From NCBI RefSeq assembly GCF_012726295.1, contig NZ_JABAOB010000003.1, positions 496,001 through 560,000 of the forward strand: DNA of 64,000 bases, written 5' to 3'. The notes beneath the pieces were generated by a model. That model searched no databases. It saw nothing but the letters and a program-made list of their open reading frames with translations, and had not been told where the DNA came from. The translations under genes and the position numbers were made by a program. Positions 1-8,656 of this stretch are shown piece after piece. The stretch's first letter is position 1. Every line of letters starts with the position of its first letter. The stretch is from Chitinophaga sp. Ak27 (GTDB lineage Bacteria; Bacteroidota; Bacteroidia; Chitinophagales; Chitinophagaceae).

Positions 1-2
1 TT

Positions 3-1415
3 ACCGTACTGCAGGCACAGACTATGACTACCCAGCAGTATATTGCTACCTATAAAAACTTAGCCATTGAGGAAATGCGCCGCACCGGCGTGCCCGCCGC
101 CATTAAACTGGCCCAGGGCATTGTAGAAACACAGTCTGGCAACGGTACCTTGTGTTTACAGTCAAACAACCACTTCGGTATTAAATGTAAAAATACCTGG
201 ACTGGTAAAACCATCAAATACGATGACGATGCCGCCCAGGAGTGTTTCCGCGTATACGACTCAGCAGCAGACTCCTACAGGGACCATTCCGATTTTTTGC
301 ACAGTAATCCCCGTTATGCTTTCCTCTTTCAGTTTGATGGAGATGATTATAAATCATGGGCCTTCGGCCTGAAACAAGCCGGATATGCCACCAATAAAAC
401 ATATCCCCAGCAGCTGATAAAAGTAATTGAAGATTATAACCTACAGCAATACTCGCTGATTGCTATGGGTAAAATGGCGCCAGGCGCCGGAGATGGATTT
501 TTAGATAAAACTTCCTATGCAGAGGTAACGCCTAAAGCAGAACCCCGCTCGTCCGGAAGCAGAGCCAATCATAATACACACAACAAACAACAGGCTGGTA
601 ACTACCCCAAAGGTATTTTTGAAATCAATGGCCGGAAAGCCGTATTCGTAAAGGCAGGCACGTCCCTGATAAGAGTGGCTGATCAATACAATAAACGTCT
701 CCGTAAACTGGTACGTTTCAACGACCTGGATAACGATAATCCTCCTGCCAGGGATATGATTGTTTTTCTACAGAAGAAAAGTAAACGAGGCGGTAAGGAG
801 TTTCACCCCGTGATAAATGGAGAAACAATGCATGATGTAGCACAGGCAGAAGGTATTCAGCTCAGATGGTTGCGCAGGCGCAATAAAATGAGCGAAGGAG
901 AAGAGCCCGCCGCCGGGCAGCGCTTAACCCTCGATGGTTTTGCTTCCAGCGCACCCCGTCTGGCTAAAAATACCCGGGTACTGAAAGAAGAAGACCAGGA
1001 ACCACCAGAAGATTTTTCTCCACGTAAAGCCATAGAAGGTATTAAAGAAGAAGTAGCTAAAACTACAGGAGTCACCGCTGTTCCTGAAAGCAAACCCGCT
1101 GCCCAGCAACCGGGCGGTATTCCGGTAGCAATGGTAGAAGACCTGAAAAAAGCCGGCCAGGTAACTACTTCCGGAGGAAGCGCCACAGCGCCCAGGGCCA
1201 CCCTGCCACAAACACCGCCCCCCCCGCCGGTAATCACCAAACCAGCGCCTGCCCCCGCATCCCGGGGAGGGCTGCAATACCACGATGTGCAACCCAAGGA
1301 AACATTGTACGGCATTGCAAAAATGTACAACCGGTCTATTGCCCAGTTACAGGAATGGAATAATTTGCAGGGTTACGATATAAAAATCGGACAACGCCTG
1401 CTCGTAAATAAATAA
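3..1415 (+). CDS. GH73-type glucosaminidase with LysM repeats (5' end cut by window)
   Basis: Predicted exported peptidoglycan hydrolase that cleaves N-acetylglucosaminyl bonds. The frame is open back to the window edge and reads ...VLQAQT just before the first ATG at 24, which looks like the end of a signal peptide, so the true start lies upstream. Counting from the ATG at 24, a glucosaminidase domain covers about residues 5-145, with the likely catalytic Glu35 in GIVETQSG and the family motif HFGIKC near residue 50. Three LysM-like segments follow: about 195-250, 258-302, and a clear one at the C-terminus (about 418-462). A proline/alanine-rich linker (about 360-415) separates the last two. 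It is followed closely by hpt. Function is firm at family level; the exact substrate is inferred. Confidence 0.85.
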   Translation, partial: TVLQAQTMTTQQYIATYKNLAIEEMRRTGVPAAIKLAQGIVETQSGNGTLCLQSNNHFGIKCKNTWTGKTIKYDDDAAQECFRVYDSAADSYRDHSDFLHSNPRYAFLFQFDGDDYKSWAFGLKQAGYATNKTYPQQLIKVIEDYNLQQYSLIAMGKMAPGAGDGFLDKTSYAEVTPKAEPRSSGSRANHNTHNKQQAGNYPKGIFEINGRKAVFVKAGTSLIRVADQYNKRLRKLVRFNDLDNDNPPARDMIVFLQKKSKRGGKEFHPVINGETMHDVAQAEGIQLRWLRRRNKMSEGEEPAAGQRLTLDGFASSAPRLAKNTRVLKEEDQEPPEDFSPRKAIEGIKEEVAKTTGVTAVPESKPAAQQPGGIPVAMVEDLKKAGQVTTSGGSATAPRATLPQTPPPPPVITKPAPAPASRGGLQYHDVQPKETLYGIAKMYNRSIAQLQEWNNLQGYDIKIGQRLLVNK

Positions 1416-1438
1416 GCAGTAATCCTTTTCCTGCTTAT
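1412..1438 (+). terminator. Small hairpin after the glucosaminidase gene
   Basis: An 8-bp perfect stem (ATAAGCAG at 1412-1419 with CTGCTTAT at 1431-1438) overlaps the stop codon. There is no long T-tract, so termination is only suggested. Confidence 0.3.
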
Positions 1439-1468
1439 GATTGTTAAATATGGAAATGTAGAAGTATT

Positions 1469-2011
1469 ATGTCAGTAATCAAGGTGCATGACAAACAGTT
1501 CGAGCCTTACATCGATGCAGTAACGCTGCAGCAGCGTATTAAAGAAATGGCCGAACAAATTAACGAAGATCTGAAGGGAGAGCGCCCTTTGTTTATTGCC
1601 ATCCTCAACGGCTCCTTTATGTTTGCCGCAGACGTATTTAAGTACCTGAATATCGAGGCGGAAATATCGTTTATTAAGCTGGCCTCCTACAAAGGCACTA
1701 AATCTACCGGGAACGTGGTACAGGCCATTGGCCTGGATGAAGACCTCTTTGGTCGTACCGTGGTAATCCTGGAAGATATCGTGGATACGGGTAAAACCCT
1801 GAGCCAGTTCCTGCCACAGCTGGAACATCAGCAACCTAAAAAATTACTCGTGGCTTCCCTGCTCACCAAGCCGGAAGCGATGGTACATCCCATTAAGATC
1901 GATTACCTGGGCTTCTCCGTTCCCAATAAATTCCTACTGGGCTATGGACTCGACTACGATGGCCTGGGCCGTAACCTGCCGGAAATATATCAACTGGTCG
2001 GAGCAGAATAG
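1469..2011 (+). CDS. hpt: Hypoxanthine phosphoribosyltransferase
   Basis: Purine salvage enzyme that converts hypoxanthine (and usually guanine) plus PRPP to IMP/GMP in the cytoplasm. The 180-aa length is normal for the family. The PRPP-binding motif is plain at residues 102-110 (EDIVDTGKT), preceded by a run of hydrophobic residues as usual. The ATG at 1469 gives a full-length N-terminus. It stands 53 bp after the cell-wall hydrolase and is followed by a strong hairpin, so it probably ends its own transcript. The window also carries an NCS2 purine permease and guaA, although neither is adjacent. Confidence 0.93.
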   Translation: MSVIKVHDKQFEPYIDAVTLQQRIKEMAEQINEDLKGERPLFIAILNGSFMFAADVFKYLNIEAEISFIKLASYKGTKSTGNVVQAIGLDEDLFGRTVVILEDIVDTGKTLSQFLPQLEHQQPKKLLVASLLTKPEAMVHPIKIDYLGFSVPNKFLLGYGLDYDGLGRNLPEIYQLVGAE

Positions 2012-2016
2012 TATTA

Positions 2017-2044
2017 TTTTTTCCGGGCAACTGCCCGGAAAAAA
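2017..2044 (+). terminator. Hairpin terminator after hpt
   Basis: A perfect 13-bp stem (2017-2029 with 2032-2044) built of a T6 run, CCGGGCA and its complement, and an A6 run. It begins 5 nt after the hpt stop. As an AT-flanked GC stem it could act in either direction. Confidence 0.7.
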
Positions 2045-2058
2045 TCTTAACTTAATAC

Positions 2059-3804
2059 ATGCCTAAGTTCCTTTTACTCTTATTATTATGGGGTGGAGGA
2101 CTGCAAGCGCAAACAATCTGGGTATCGGGAGCAGTCGAAGACAGTATATCACATCGCCCTGTTTCCGGCGTGGTAGTGAAGGTGGTAAACGACACCACAC
2201 AGGTAGTCACTAACGCTTTCGGTCTTTTTAAAATAGCCATCCCTGCAACAACTACTACACTGTTGTTTACACAAGCCGGTTATCTTCCCAAAGAGGTCAA
2301 GGTGACTAAATACGACCGGCTGTTAATAACATTATCTCCTGCACGAAAAGATACAGACCCTGTTGCCATGGCTAAAGCCAGGTCTAAAATGTTGCATAGC
2401 AGCAACCCCAATTACGGTAATGTGGGTATGGGCACTCATTCCTTTTACAACGAAACATACGGCGCCACCTATGAGAATAAGTTTGTGCGCACGGTCACCC
2501 GGCCGGTATCTACTTTTGCCATCGATGTAGACCGTGCTGCATATAGTAATATCCGTCGCTTCCTGCGGTTGAAAGAAGCTGTTCCTGTAGATGCTGTGCG
2601 TATTGAGGAAATGGTCAATTATTTCCAGTATGACTACCCATTGCCCGCAACCGGCAACACTATGGCCATGTATAGCCATTATACTACCTGTCCCTGGGAT
2701 GACAAGCACCGGTTGTTGCAGGTAGCTATCCGTGCAAAAGCCCTGGCCACCGACAGTTTGCCTGCCTGCAACCTCGTTTTCCTGATAGATGTTTCCGGAT
2801 CTATGGGCATTCCTAATAAATTGCCTTTGTTGCAGGCGGCCTTCCGAATACTGGTACATAACCTCCGGCCGGTAGATAGAGTGGCTATTGTAGCCTATGC
2901 CGGTGAGCCAGGCATTATTTTGCCTTCTACCTCCGGCGATCAGCAGGAGAAAATATTAAACGCTATTGATAACCTTACCGCCGGCGGCTCTACCGCTGGC
3001 GAAGCCGCCATTAGGATGGCTTACCGCATCGCCGCACAACAATATATCCCCAATGGCAACAACCGCGTAATATTGGCTACAGATGGCGATTTTAACGTGG
3101 GACAAAGCAGCGATGAAGAAATGGAACAACTCATTATCCAGGAAAAGGAAAGCGGGGTATTGCTTACCTGTCTCGGATTTGGCATGAAGAATTATAAGGA
3201 CTCCAAGTTGCAGTCTTTATCAGGAAAGGGGAACGGCAATTTTGCTTATATAGACAACCTGGAAGAAGCCAATAAGATATTTGCCCGTGAATTTGGTAGT
3301 ACACTGTTTACTGTCGCCCGCGATGTGCAGTCGGAGGTATGTTTTAACCCCGCGCAGGTAAAAGCGTATAGACTGATCGGTTATGAAAATAAGATGTTGC
3401 CGGTAGATACTGCTACCAGTACGGACTACGGCGGTGGCATTATTGGCAGCGGACATTGCTCTGTAGCGCTCTACGAAATTGTGCCGGCAGAGCATGTGCC
3501 TCCTGGAGATTCGCTGCTGGCCGATGTAAATATTACTTATCGCAACCCCCAGGATACAACGATCAATACATTACCAGGCATGATTCCGGCAACACTGATC
3601 CAGTTTGAAGATGCGTCCGTCGATTGCCGCTTCGCTGCGGCGGTAGCATTGTTCGGCATGCTCCTGCGTAAGTCGTCTTATTGTGGCAATGGCAATGCCG
3701 GCATGGTGATGGAAATAGCCCGGGATGCACTGGGAAATGATAAAGGCAACGACCGGGCAGAATTTTTGAAGATGATAAAAATGCTGCGCAAAAGTAAGCA
3801 CTGA
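2059..3804 (+). CDS. Exported VWA-domain protein with DUF3520 (YfbK-like)
   Basis: Predicted cell-envelope protein of unknown process. Residues 1-18 form a signal peptide ending LQAQ. A carboxypeptidase-regulatory-like beta-sandwich follows (about 20-95). A conserved N-terminal VWA-associated segment holds FAIDVDRAAYSNIRRF (about 155-170). A von Willebrand A domain starts near 235 with an intact MIDAS motif DVSGSMG (244-250), so it should bind a divalent cation and a protein ligand. The C-terminal 200 residues match the DUF3520 type. E. coli YfbK shows the same arrangement without the N-terminal sandwich. The stop lies 3 bp from the convergent methyltransferase stop. No partner gene (MoxR ATPase, sigma factor) is next to it. 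Confidence 0.8.
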   Translation: MPKFLLLLLLWGGGLQAQTIWVSGAVEDSISHRPVSGVVVKVVNDTTQVVTNAFGLFKIAIPATTTTLLFTQAGYLPKEVKVTKYDRLLITLSPARKDTDPVAMAKARSKMLHSSNPNYGNVGMGTHSFYNETYGATYENKFVRTVTRPVSTFAIDVDRAAYSNIRRFLRLKEAVPVDAVRIEEMVNYFQYDYPLPATGNTMAMYSHYTTCPWDDKHRLLQVAIRAKALATDSLPACNLVFLIDVSGSMGIPNKLPLLQAAFRILVHNLRPVDRVAIVAYAGEPGIILPSTSGDQQEKILNAIDNLTAGGSTAGEAAIRMAYRIAAQQYIPNGNNRVILATDGDFNVGQSSDEEMEQLIIQEKESGVLLTCLGFGMKNYKDSKLQSLSGKGNGNFAYIDNLEEANKIFAREFGSTLFTVARDVQSEVCFNPAQVKAYRLIGYENKMLPVDTATSTDYGGGIIGSGHCSVALYEIVPAEHVPPGDSLLADVNITYRNPQDTTINTLPGMIPATLIQFEDASVDCRFAAAVALFGMLLRKSSYCGNGNAGMVMEIARDALGNDKGNDRAEFLKMIKMLRKSKH

Positions 3805-3806
3805 CC

Positions 3807-4748
3807 CTATTTGATCAGCCGGTAACACTTCCGGATCAACTTCTGCTGAAAATCAAAAGGTAAAGTTTGATTGGTGATATCCTTAATACTGCTGGCATTG
3901 ATCTTATCTGATTCCAGTACAAACCTGCGATAGTTATTACTGAAATATACTACGCCGTCCTTTTTGGTGGCCAGTAACACTTTATTCAGCAAGTCCACAT
4001 GATCCCGCTGGATATCCAGAAAATCCTTCATGCGCTTACTGTTGGAAAAAGTAGGAGGGTCTATAATGACCAGGTCGTACGTATTTAGCTTAAGGGTATC
4101 AAGGTATTGAAGTACATCTGCATGAACGAAAGTATGCTGAGGGTTGTCAAATCCATTGAGTCGCATATTTTCTTCTGCCCAGGCCAGGTAGGTTTTCGAC
4201 AGGTCGACTGAAGTTACTTCCGCGGCGCCGCCGGCGGCTGCATATACAGAGAAGGAGCCGGTATAGCAGAAGAGGTTTAGTACTTTTTTATCTTTGGCTT
4301 CATCCCTGACCATACCACGGGTAATACGATGATCGAGGAACAGGCCCGTATCGAGGTAATCGGAAAGGTTCACTTTAAACTGCAGCCCTGCTTCGTAGGC
4401 CGTCATCACATGACTTTCTATGCTCAGCTTTTCATACTGGCTTTGCCTGTTTTCTTTGCGTTGGCGTTGCTTTACCCAGATTTTAGCAGGTGGTATTTCC
4501 AGTACTTTGCTGATTAATTCCAGGCAGCTGTCTAACCAGGCTTCGTGTGCCTCTTCTTCCATACCGTGTTTACGGTTATATTCAGCGATGTATACATGAT
4601 CTTCATAGATCTCTATGCTGAAGGGGAATTCAGGAATATCGTCATCATATACCCGGTAACAGGTGATATGCTGCCGTCTGGCGAGCTTGGAAATATGCCG
4701 GTAAACTTTCGTCAGCCGGTTTTCGAACATCTGCAGTTTAGAACTCAT
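3807..4748 (-). CDS. RlmK-like class I SAM-dependent 23S rRNA methyltransferase
   Basis: Likely rRNA methyltransferase related to the RlmK half of E. coli RlmKL, which makes m7G2069 in 23S rRNA. The N-terminal half (about 1-135) carries the family's substrate-binding fold. The Rossmann domain shows a SAM-binding stretch VLNLFCYTGSFSVYAA and a DPPTFSNSKRM motif. The start is set at 4748 (MSSKLQMF), giving 313 aa. A longer frame from 4844 exists but its first 32 codons lie inside a palindromic repeat and are not protein-like. The gene is downstream of grpE-dnaJ on the same strand. Assignment to this family is firm; the exact base modified is inferred. Confidence 0.85.
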   Translation of the reverse strand: MSSKLQMFENRLTKVYRHISKLARRQHITCYRVYDDDIPEFPFSIEIYEDHVYIAEYNRKHGMEEEAHEAWLDSCLELISKVLEIPPAKIWVKQRQRKENRQSQYEKLSIESHVMTAYEAGLQFKVNLSDYLDTGLFLDHRITRGMVRDEAKDKKVLNLFCYTGSFSVYAAAGGAAEVTSVDLSKTYLAWAEENMRLNGFDNPQHTFVHADVLQYLDTLKLNTYDLVIIDPPTFSNSKRMKDFLDIQRDHVDLLNKVLLATKKDGVVYFSNNYRRFVLESDKINASSIKDITNQTLPFDFQQKLIRKCYRLIK

Positions 4749-4770
4749 ATCTTTTGGATTAGCATAAAGC

Positions 4771-4867
4771 TGAAAGCATAAAGCATAAAGCCATTGAAGC
4801 GAATGACTAATAGAATAATGACCTGCATAGGTCATTCGCTTCAATGGCTTTATGCTTTATGCTTTCA
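4771..4867. repeat. Long palindromic repeat, copy A (after dnaJ)
   Basis: Perfect 37-bp inverted repeat (arms 4771-4807 and 4831-4867) around a 23-nt centre. The outer arm consists of spaced AAAGC units (TGAAAGC, ATAAAGC, ATAAAGC) and the inner arm holds CATTGAAGCGAATGAC. It begins 9 nt after the dnaJ stop and lies in the leader of the next gene. Three relatives occur at 26242, 40145 and 58164. Confidence 0.9.
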
Positions 4868-4876
4868 ACTTTCTCC

Positions 4877-6049
4877 TCAACTAAAAATATCTCTTACCTT
4901 CTCAAAAAATCCTTTTTCAGACTTTTCAGGATTGGGTTTAAAGTTATCGGAGGATTGTAATTTATCGAGCATTTCTTTTTCATCTGCGGTCACCGTCTGA
5001 GGCGTCCATACATTCACATGAATCAGCTGGTCGCCTTTTTCATAGGAGTTAACAGAAGGGAATCCTTTGCCTTTCAGGCGGAATATTTTACCGCTTTGTG
5101 TGCCGGCAGGGATTTTAATTTTGGCTTTACCATCAATGGTAGGGACTTCCAGGGAAGTGCCATATACTGCATCCGGGAAGGAAATGTAGAGATCATACGC
5201 TACATTGAGTCCGTCGCGTTGCAGTTCCGGATGTGGTTCTTCCTCGATCAGGATGAGTAAGTCGCCGGGGGCGCCGCCTCTTTCGCCGGCATTCCCTTTA
5301 CCGCTCATACTCAGCTGCATGCCTTCCTGTACGCCTGCCGGGATGTCGATGCTCACCATTTCTTCGCCATACATACGACCCTCTCCTTTACAGTGGCCGC
5401 ATTTGCTGGTAATGATCTGGCCTTCTCCATGACAGGTAGGACAGGTAGTTACTGTTTGCATTTGTCCCAGAAAAGTTTGGGTCACTTTTCTTACCTGGCC
5501 GGAACCGCCACAGGTATTACAGGACTGGAATGCGTTTTTATCTTTTGCACCGAGGCCACCGCAATGCTGGCAGGGTACATATTTTTTTACTTTGATTTTT
5601 TTATTGGCGCCTTTGGCGATTTCTTCATAGGTAAGACGAATTTTTACCCGAAGATTGGAGCCACGAGTACCACGTCCACGGCGGTTTCCACCACCGCTAC
5701 GTCCACCGCCGCCGCCGAAGAAGCTGCCGAAAATATCATCATTACCAAATATGTCACCGAAGTTGGAGAAGATATCATCCATGTTCATACCACCTCCACC
5801 AAATCCACCACCACGGTTGCCATTCATACCAGCATGGCCAAAGCGGTCGTATTGCGCCCTTTTATCAGGATCGCTCAATACTTCATAAGCTTCAGCTGCT
5901 TCTTTGAATTTTTCTTCGGCCTCTTTGTTGTTTGGGTTGCGGTCAGGGTGATACTGCATGGCCACTTTACGGTAAGCCTTTTTAATTTCATCCTGAGAGG
6001 CCGATTTGGCAACAACCAGTATTTCGTAATAATCTCTCTTGGTAGACAT
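4877..6049 (-). CDS. dnaJ: Chaperone protein DnaJ
   Basis: Hsp40 co-chaperone that delivers unfolded clients to DnaK and stimulates its ATPase. All domains are present. The J domain has HPD at residues 34-36. A glycine-rich G/F region (about 75-120) includes [10 protein letters not shown]. The zinc-binding region has four CxxCxGxG repeats ([32 protein letters not shown]), and a C-terminal client-binding domain follows. The start is set at 6049 ([11 protein letters not shown], 390 aa) rather than a four-codon longer ATG. It follows grpE on the same strand after a 103-bp gap with a small hairpin. dnaK is not in the window. Confidence 0.96.
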   Translation of the reverse strand: MSTKRDYYEILVVAKSASQDEIKKAYRKVAMQYHPDRNPNNKEAEEKFKEAAEAYEVLSDPDKRAQYDRFGHAGMNGNRGGGFGGGGMNMDDIFSNFGDIFGNDDIFGSFFGGGGGRSGGGNRRGRGTRGSNLRVKIRLTYEEIAKGANKKIKVKKYVPCQHCGGLGAKDKNAFQSCNTCGGSGQVRKVTQTFLGQMQTVTTCPTCHGEGQIITSKCGHCKGEGRMYGEEMVSIDIPAGVQEGMQLSMSGKGNAGERGGAPGDLLILIEEEPHPELQRDGLNVAYDLYISFPDAVYGTSLEVPTIDGKAKIKIPAGTQSGKIFRLKGKGFPSVNSYEKGDQLIHVNVWTPQTVTADEKEMLDKLQSSDNFKPNPEKSEKGFFEKVRDIFS

Positions 6050-6066
6050 TATAATAATCACTTAAT

Positions 6067-6085
6067 GCTGGTGCAACGCACCAGC
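6067..6085. other. Hairpin in the grpE-dnaJ gap
   Basis: Perfect 8-bp stem GCTGGTGC/GCACCAGC with a 3-nt loop (6067-6074 and 6078-6085). On the plus strand a T5 run follows; on the gene (minus) strand an A5 run precedes it. It could be a processing or attenuation site between the two chaperone genes. It does not match the CIRCE operator. Confidence 0.5.
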
Positions 6086-6152
6086 TTTTTGTTCGGTAAA
6101 AAATATGTCAGCTTAGCATAGGCAATCATCTGAGATAATGCCACATCGTCAT

Positions 6153-6728
6153 TTATTTACCCACAATTACCTTAGCATGACGGATTAATTTGTCATTCAG
6201 GTAATAACCTGGCTGCAAGGTATCCACTACTTTTCCTGCCAGCTCCGGCGTAGGAGCGGGGATCTCAGTAATGGCATCGTGCAGATCCGGATCAAATGAG
6301 GTGTGGATACTCTCCATTGGCTTTAATCCCTTCGCTTGCAGGGTACTTCTCAGCTTGTTAAACACCAGCATCACGCCGTCTTTTACAGCGCTGATATCGG
6401 TAGCATTTTCCAACTGCTTACTAGCCCTGTCGCTATCATCCAGTACATCCAGCAAAGATATGATAACTTCTTTACTGGCGGTTTGCATCAGCTCTATACG
6501 TTCTTTGGCAGTACGTTTACGATAATTGTCAAACTCTGCCTGTAATCTCAGGTATTTATCACGGATTTCGTTGACTTCCTGTTCTTTTTTCTCCAGTGCT
6601 GTCACTTCATCTGACTCATTATTCGTATTTGAACTATTGCTTATATTTTCTTCTGGCATGCTTTGCTCGTTTTCGCTACCAGCGTTAGCCTGTCCGTTTG
6701 TCTGCATGTCTTTTTCGTTTTCTGTCAT
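6153..6728 (-). CDS. grpE: Nucleotide exchange factor GrpE
   Basis: Releases ADP from DnaK in the heat-shock chaperone cycle. The first 50 residues are acidic and low-complexity (rich in N, E, S), as in many GrpE proteins. A long coiled-coil helix follows (about 50-110) with RDKYLRLQAEFDNYRKRT, the GrpE dimerisation hallmark. A C-terminal beta domain ends in VVDTLQPGYYLNDKLIRHAKVIVGK-like sequence. The start is placed at 6728 (MTENEKDMQ, 191 aa); a 22-codon extension upstream is not family-like. It is followed by dnaJ on the same strand, the usual grpE-dnaJ order. Confidence 0.93.
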   Translation of the reverse strand: MTENEKDMQTNGQANAGSENEQSMPEENISNSSNTNNESDEVTALEKKEQEVNEIRDKYLRLQAEFDNYRKRTAKERIELMQTASKEVIISLLDVLDDSDRASKQLENATDISAVKDGVMLVFNKLRSTLQAKGLKPMESIHTSFDPDLHDAITEIPAPTPELAGKVVDTLQPGYYLNDKLIRHAKVIVGK

Positions 6729-6839
6729 AATAAGTAATAATTGTCTGCTGTGGGTACCAGTCAATTTCTTTGCCAACAGGAGTTTTGGCGACAAAAAGGC
6801 AGAAAAAGCCGAAAATGCAAAGCTTCCCCGCTAAATAGC

Positions 6840-6847
6840 TACCTTTG
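6840..6847 (+). promoter_or_regulatory. Bacteroidota-type -7 element for rlmI
   Basis: TACCTTTG matches TANNTTTG exactly and ends 18 nt before the rlmI ATG. No good TTTG -33 box is visible at the usual spacing. Confidence 0.4.
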
Positions 6848-6865
6848 CCCCTCGAAATACGCTAA

Positions 6866-8038
6866 ATGACTAAAGTTTTTTTAAAGAAACAGATACAAAA
6901 CAGGGTATTACAAGGGCATCCCTGGATTTTTGGCAACGAGGTAGCTGAAATAAAAGGAGAAGTAAATGCCGGTGAAATTGTAGACGTATATACGCATAAA
7001 GGCTTCTTCCTGGGCCGTGGTTATATTAACCCGCAATCACAGATACTGGTACGCCTGCTAACCCGCGATAAATCAGAAGAAATTAACCCGGAATTTTTTT
7101 ACCACCGCCTCCTCAAATGCTGGCAATACCGGCAGAAGCTGGGCTATGTGGAAAACTGCCGCCTGGTATATGGAGAAGCAGACGATCTTCCTGCACTGGT
7201 GATCGACAAATTCAATGATTATTTTGTTATACAAACCCTGGCCCTGGGAATGGAACGGTGGAAAGATGCCATTGTAGATGCCATCAACCGTATTTTTTCT
7301 CCTAAAGGTATCTACGAAAGAAATGATGTACCAGTAAGAGAACTGGAAGGTATGAGCCAGCAAAAAGGCTTCCTCAGCGCTCCCTTCGACACGAACCTCA
7401 TCATCAATGAAAATGGATTGAAGTTCCATGTAGATGTGGTAAATGGTCAGAAGACCGGCTACTTCCTCGATCAACAGGACAACCGCCGCGAAATAAAACA
7501 TATCGTAAAAGACGCCGATGTCATGGAAGCGTTTTGCTATACCGGTACCTTTTCCTGCCATGCAGGTTTTTATGGCGCTAAAAGTGTTCTGGGACTTGAT
7601 ATTTCCGAAACAGCTGTTCACACTGCACGTAAAAATGCGGAGTTGAATAATCTACAGGATATCTGCCAGTTCCAAGCTGTTAATGCATTTGATCAGCTAA
7701 AACAATGGACCCGGGAAGAGAAGAAATTTGATGTAGTGATACTGGATCCGCCAGCCTTTACCAAAAGCCGCGAAAATATCCAGAAAGCAGTAACGGGTTA
7801 TAAGGAAATTAACCTGCGCGGCATGAAGCTACTGAAGCCAGGAGGTTTCCTGGTAACGGCTTCCTGTACCAACCTTGTATCACCGGACCTGTTTCTCCAA
7901 ACTATCGATGCTGCCGCCAGGGACGCCAAGAAAAGATTACGCCAGGTAACTTTCCAGACGCAAGCCCAGGATCATCCCATCCTGAGAAATATTGAGAATA
8001 CCACTTATCTGAAGTTCCTCATTGTAGAAGTATCCTGA
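6866..8038 (+). CDS. rlmI: 23S rRNA (cytosine-C5)-methyltransferase, RlmI family
   Basis: Class I SAM-dependent RNA methyltransferase; the E. coli homologue makes m5C1962 in 23S rRNA. An N-terminal PUA-type RNA-binding domain (about 1-75) starts with KKQIQNRVLQGHPWIFGNEV. A central EEHEE-like segment includes YGEADDLPALVIDKF. The Rossmann domain holds VMEAFCYTGTFSCHAG for SAM binding, ILDPPAFTKSRENI near residue 295, and VTASCTN with the likely catalytic cysteine near residue 335. The 390-aa length is normal. It is a single transcript bounded by a promoter motif and a strong terminator. The family is firm and the target base follows the E. coli precedent. Confidence 0.88.
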   Translation: MTKVFLKKQIQNRVLQGHPWIFGNEVAEIKGEVNAGEIVDVYTHKGFFLGRGYINPQSQILVRLLTRDKSEEINPEFFYHRLLKCWQYRQKLGYVENCRLVYGEADDLPALVIDKFNDYFVIQTLALGMERWKDAIVDAINRIFSPKGIYERNDVPVRELEGMSQQKGFLSAPFDTNLIINENGLKFHVDVVNGQKTGYFLDQQDNRREIKHIVKDADVMEAFCYTGTFSCHAGFYGAKSVLGLDISETAVHTARKNAELNNLQDICQFQAVNAFDQLKQWTREEKKFDVVILDPPAFTKSRENIQKAVTGYKEINLRGMKLLKPGGFLVTASCTNLVSPDLFLQTIDAAARDAKKRLRQVTFQTQAQDHPILRNIENTTYLKFLIVEVS

Positions 8039-8051
8039 AGATAACATACAT

Positions 8052-8095
8052 AAAAAAGGAAAAGTCACGATGCATATCGTGACTTTTCCTTTTTT
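8052..8095. terminator. Bidirectional terminator, rlmI / sorting-domain protein
   Basis: Perfect 20-bp stem (8052-8071 with 8076-8095) with a GCAT loop, an A-rich 5' flank and a T-rich 3' flank. It lies between convergent genes and should stop transcription both ways. Confidence 0.9.
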
Positions 8096-8119
8096 ATTTT
8101 GATGCCAGATGTATCTAAA

Positions 8120-8473
8120 CTACTTGACGACATTGAACTTACCCGACTCTATCAGGTTGCCACGCTGGTCGCGTAACTGGAAAATATACAGACCATTGTA
8201 ATAGTTGTCCAGGCTTACGGTAGTGCGTGGACCGATGCCTTTTAACTGGTCTATTTTTTTTCCCAGAAAATTGTATACAATAAGATCGTATAAGCGATCG
8301 TTATTATGCTGTTGAATTTCAAAATTTATGGTAGTAGTAGCGGGGTTGGGATATAGTTTCACGATCTTATTACCCCCCTCCGTATTAGGTTGGGATTTTT
8401 CGCTTTGCGCAATGCCAGTAACCGGCAGCAAGCTTAAAACCATTATGAGAATCAGGGTAGAGGTTTTCCACAT
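8120..8473 (-). CDS. Small exported protein made almost only of a T9SS type A sorting domain
   Basis: 117-aa protein. Residues 1-22 are a signal peptide ending GIAQ. A short polar stretch of about 13 residues follows (SEKSQPNTEGGNK). The remaining 80 residues match the Por secretion tail: LYPNPATTTINFEI, a middle block VYNFLGKKID, and the terminal GLYIFQLRDQRGNLIESGKFNVVK. Such a tail directs export through the type IX secretion system and is normally cleaved or used for surface anchoring. Here there is no cargo domain in front of it. It lies downstream of PorP/SprF on the same strand after 183 bp of AT-rich sequence. The role is unknown; it could be a decoy, a chaperone-like partner or a remnant. 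Confidence 0.85.
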   Translation of the reverse strand: MWKTSTLILIMVLSLLPVTGIAQSEKSQPNTEGGNKIVKLYPNPATTTINFEIQQHNNDRLYDLIVYNFLGKKIDQLKGIGPRTTVSLDNYYNGLYIFQLRDQRGNLIESGKFNVVK

Positions 8474-8656
8474 AGTATTATAAAAATAAAGTTTTTTTCA
8501 AATATTTCCTAATTTTTGTTTGATAAATTCAGACCCATACAGACCTTTCCTACATAAAAATAACAAACCAAACGCCATTTTGTTATCTTTTTTTGCTTTT
8601 TTATGTAAATTTTAACGCTTGTACACTTTTATCATAAGTAATTGATTTTCTGTTAT

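Noticed and set aside
4794..5000. Small ORF starting in palindrome A
   Set aside because: Its start is a mirror of the repeat arm and it runs antisense into dnaJ.
5393..6121. Long plus-strand ORF (242 aa) opposite dnaJ
   Set aside because: dnaJ on the minus strand is certain; the opposite frame is open because of its glycine-rich repeats and codon bias.
6729..6865. CIRCE heat-shock operator before grpE
   Set aside because: No TTAGCACTC-N9-GAGTGCTAA pattern was found on either strand.
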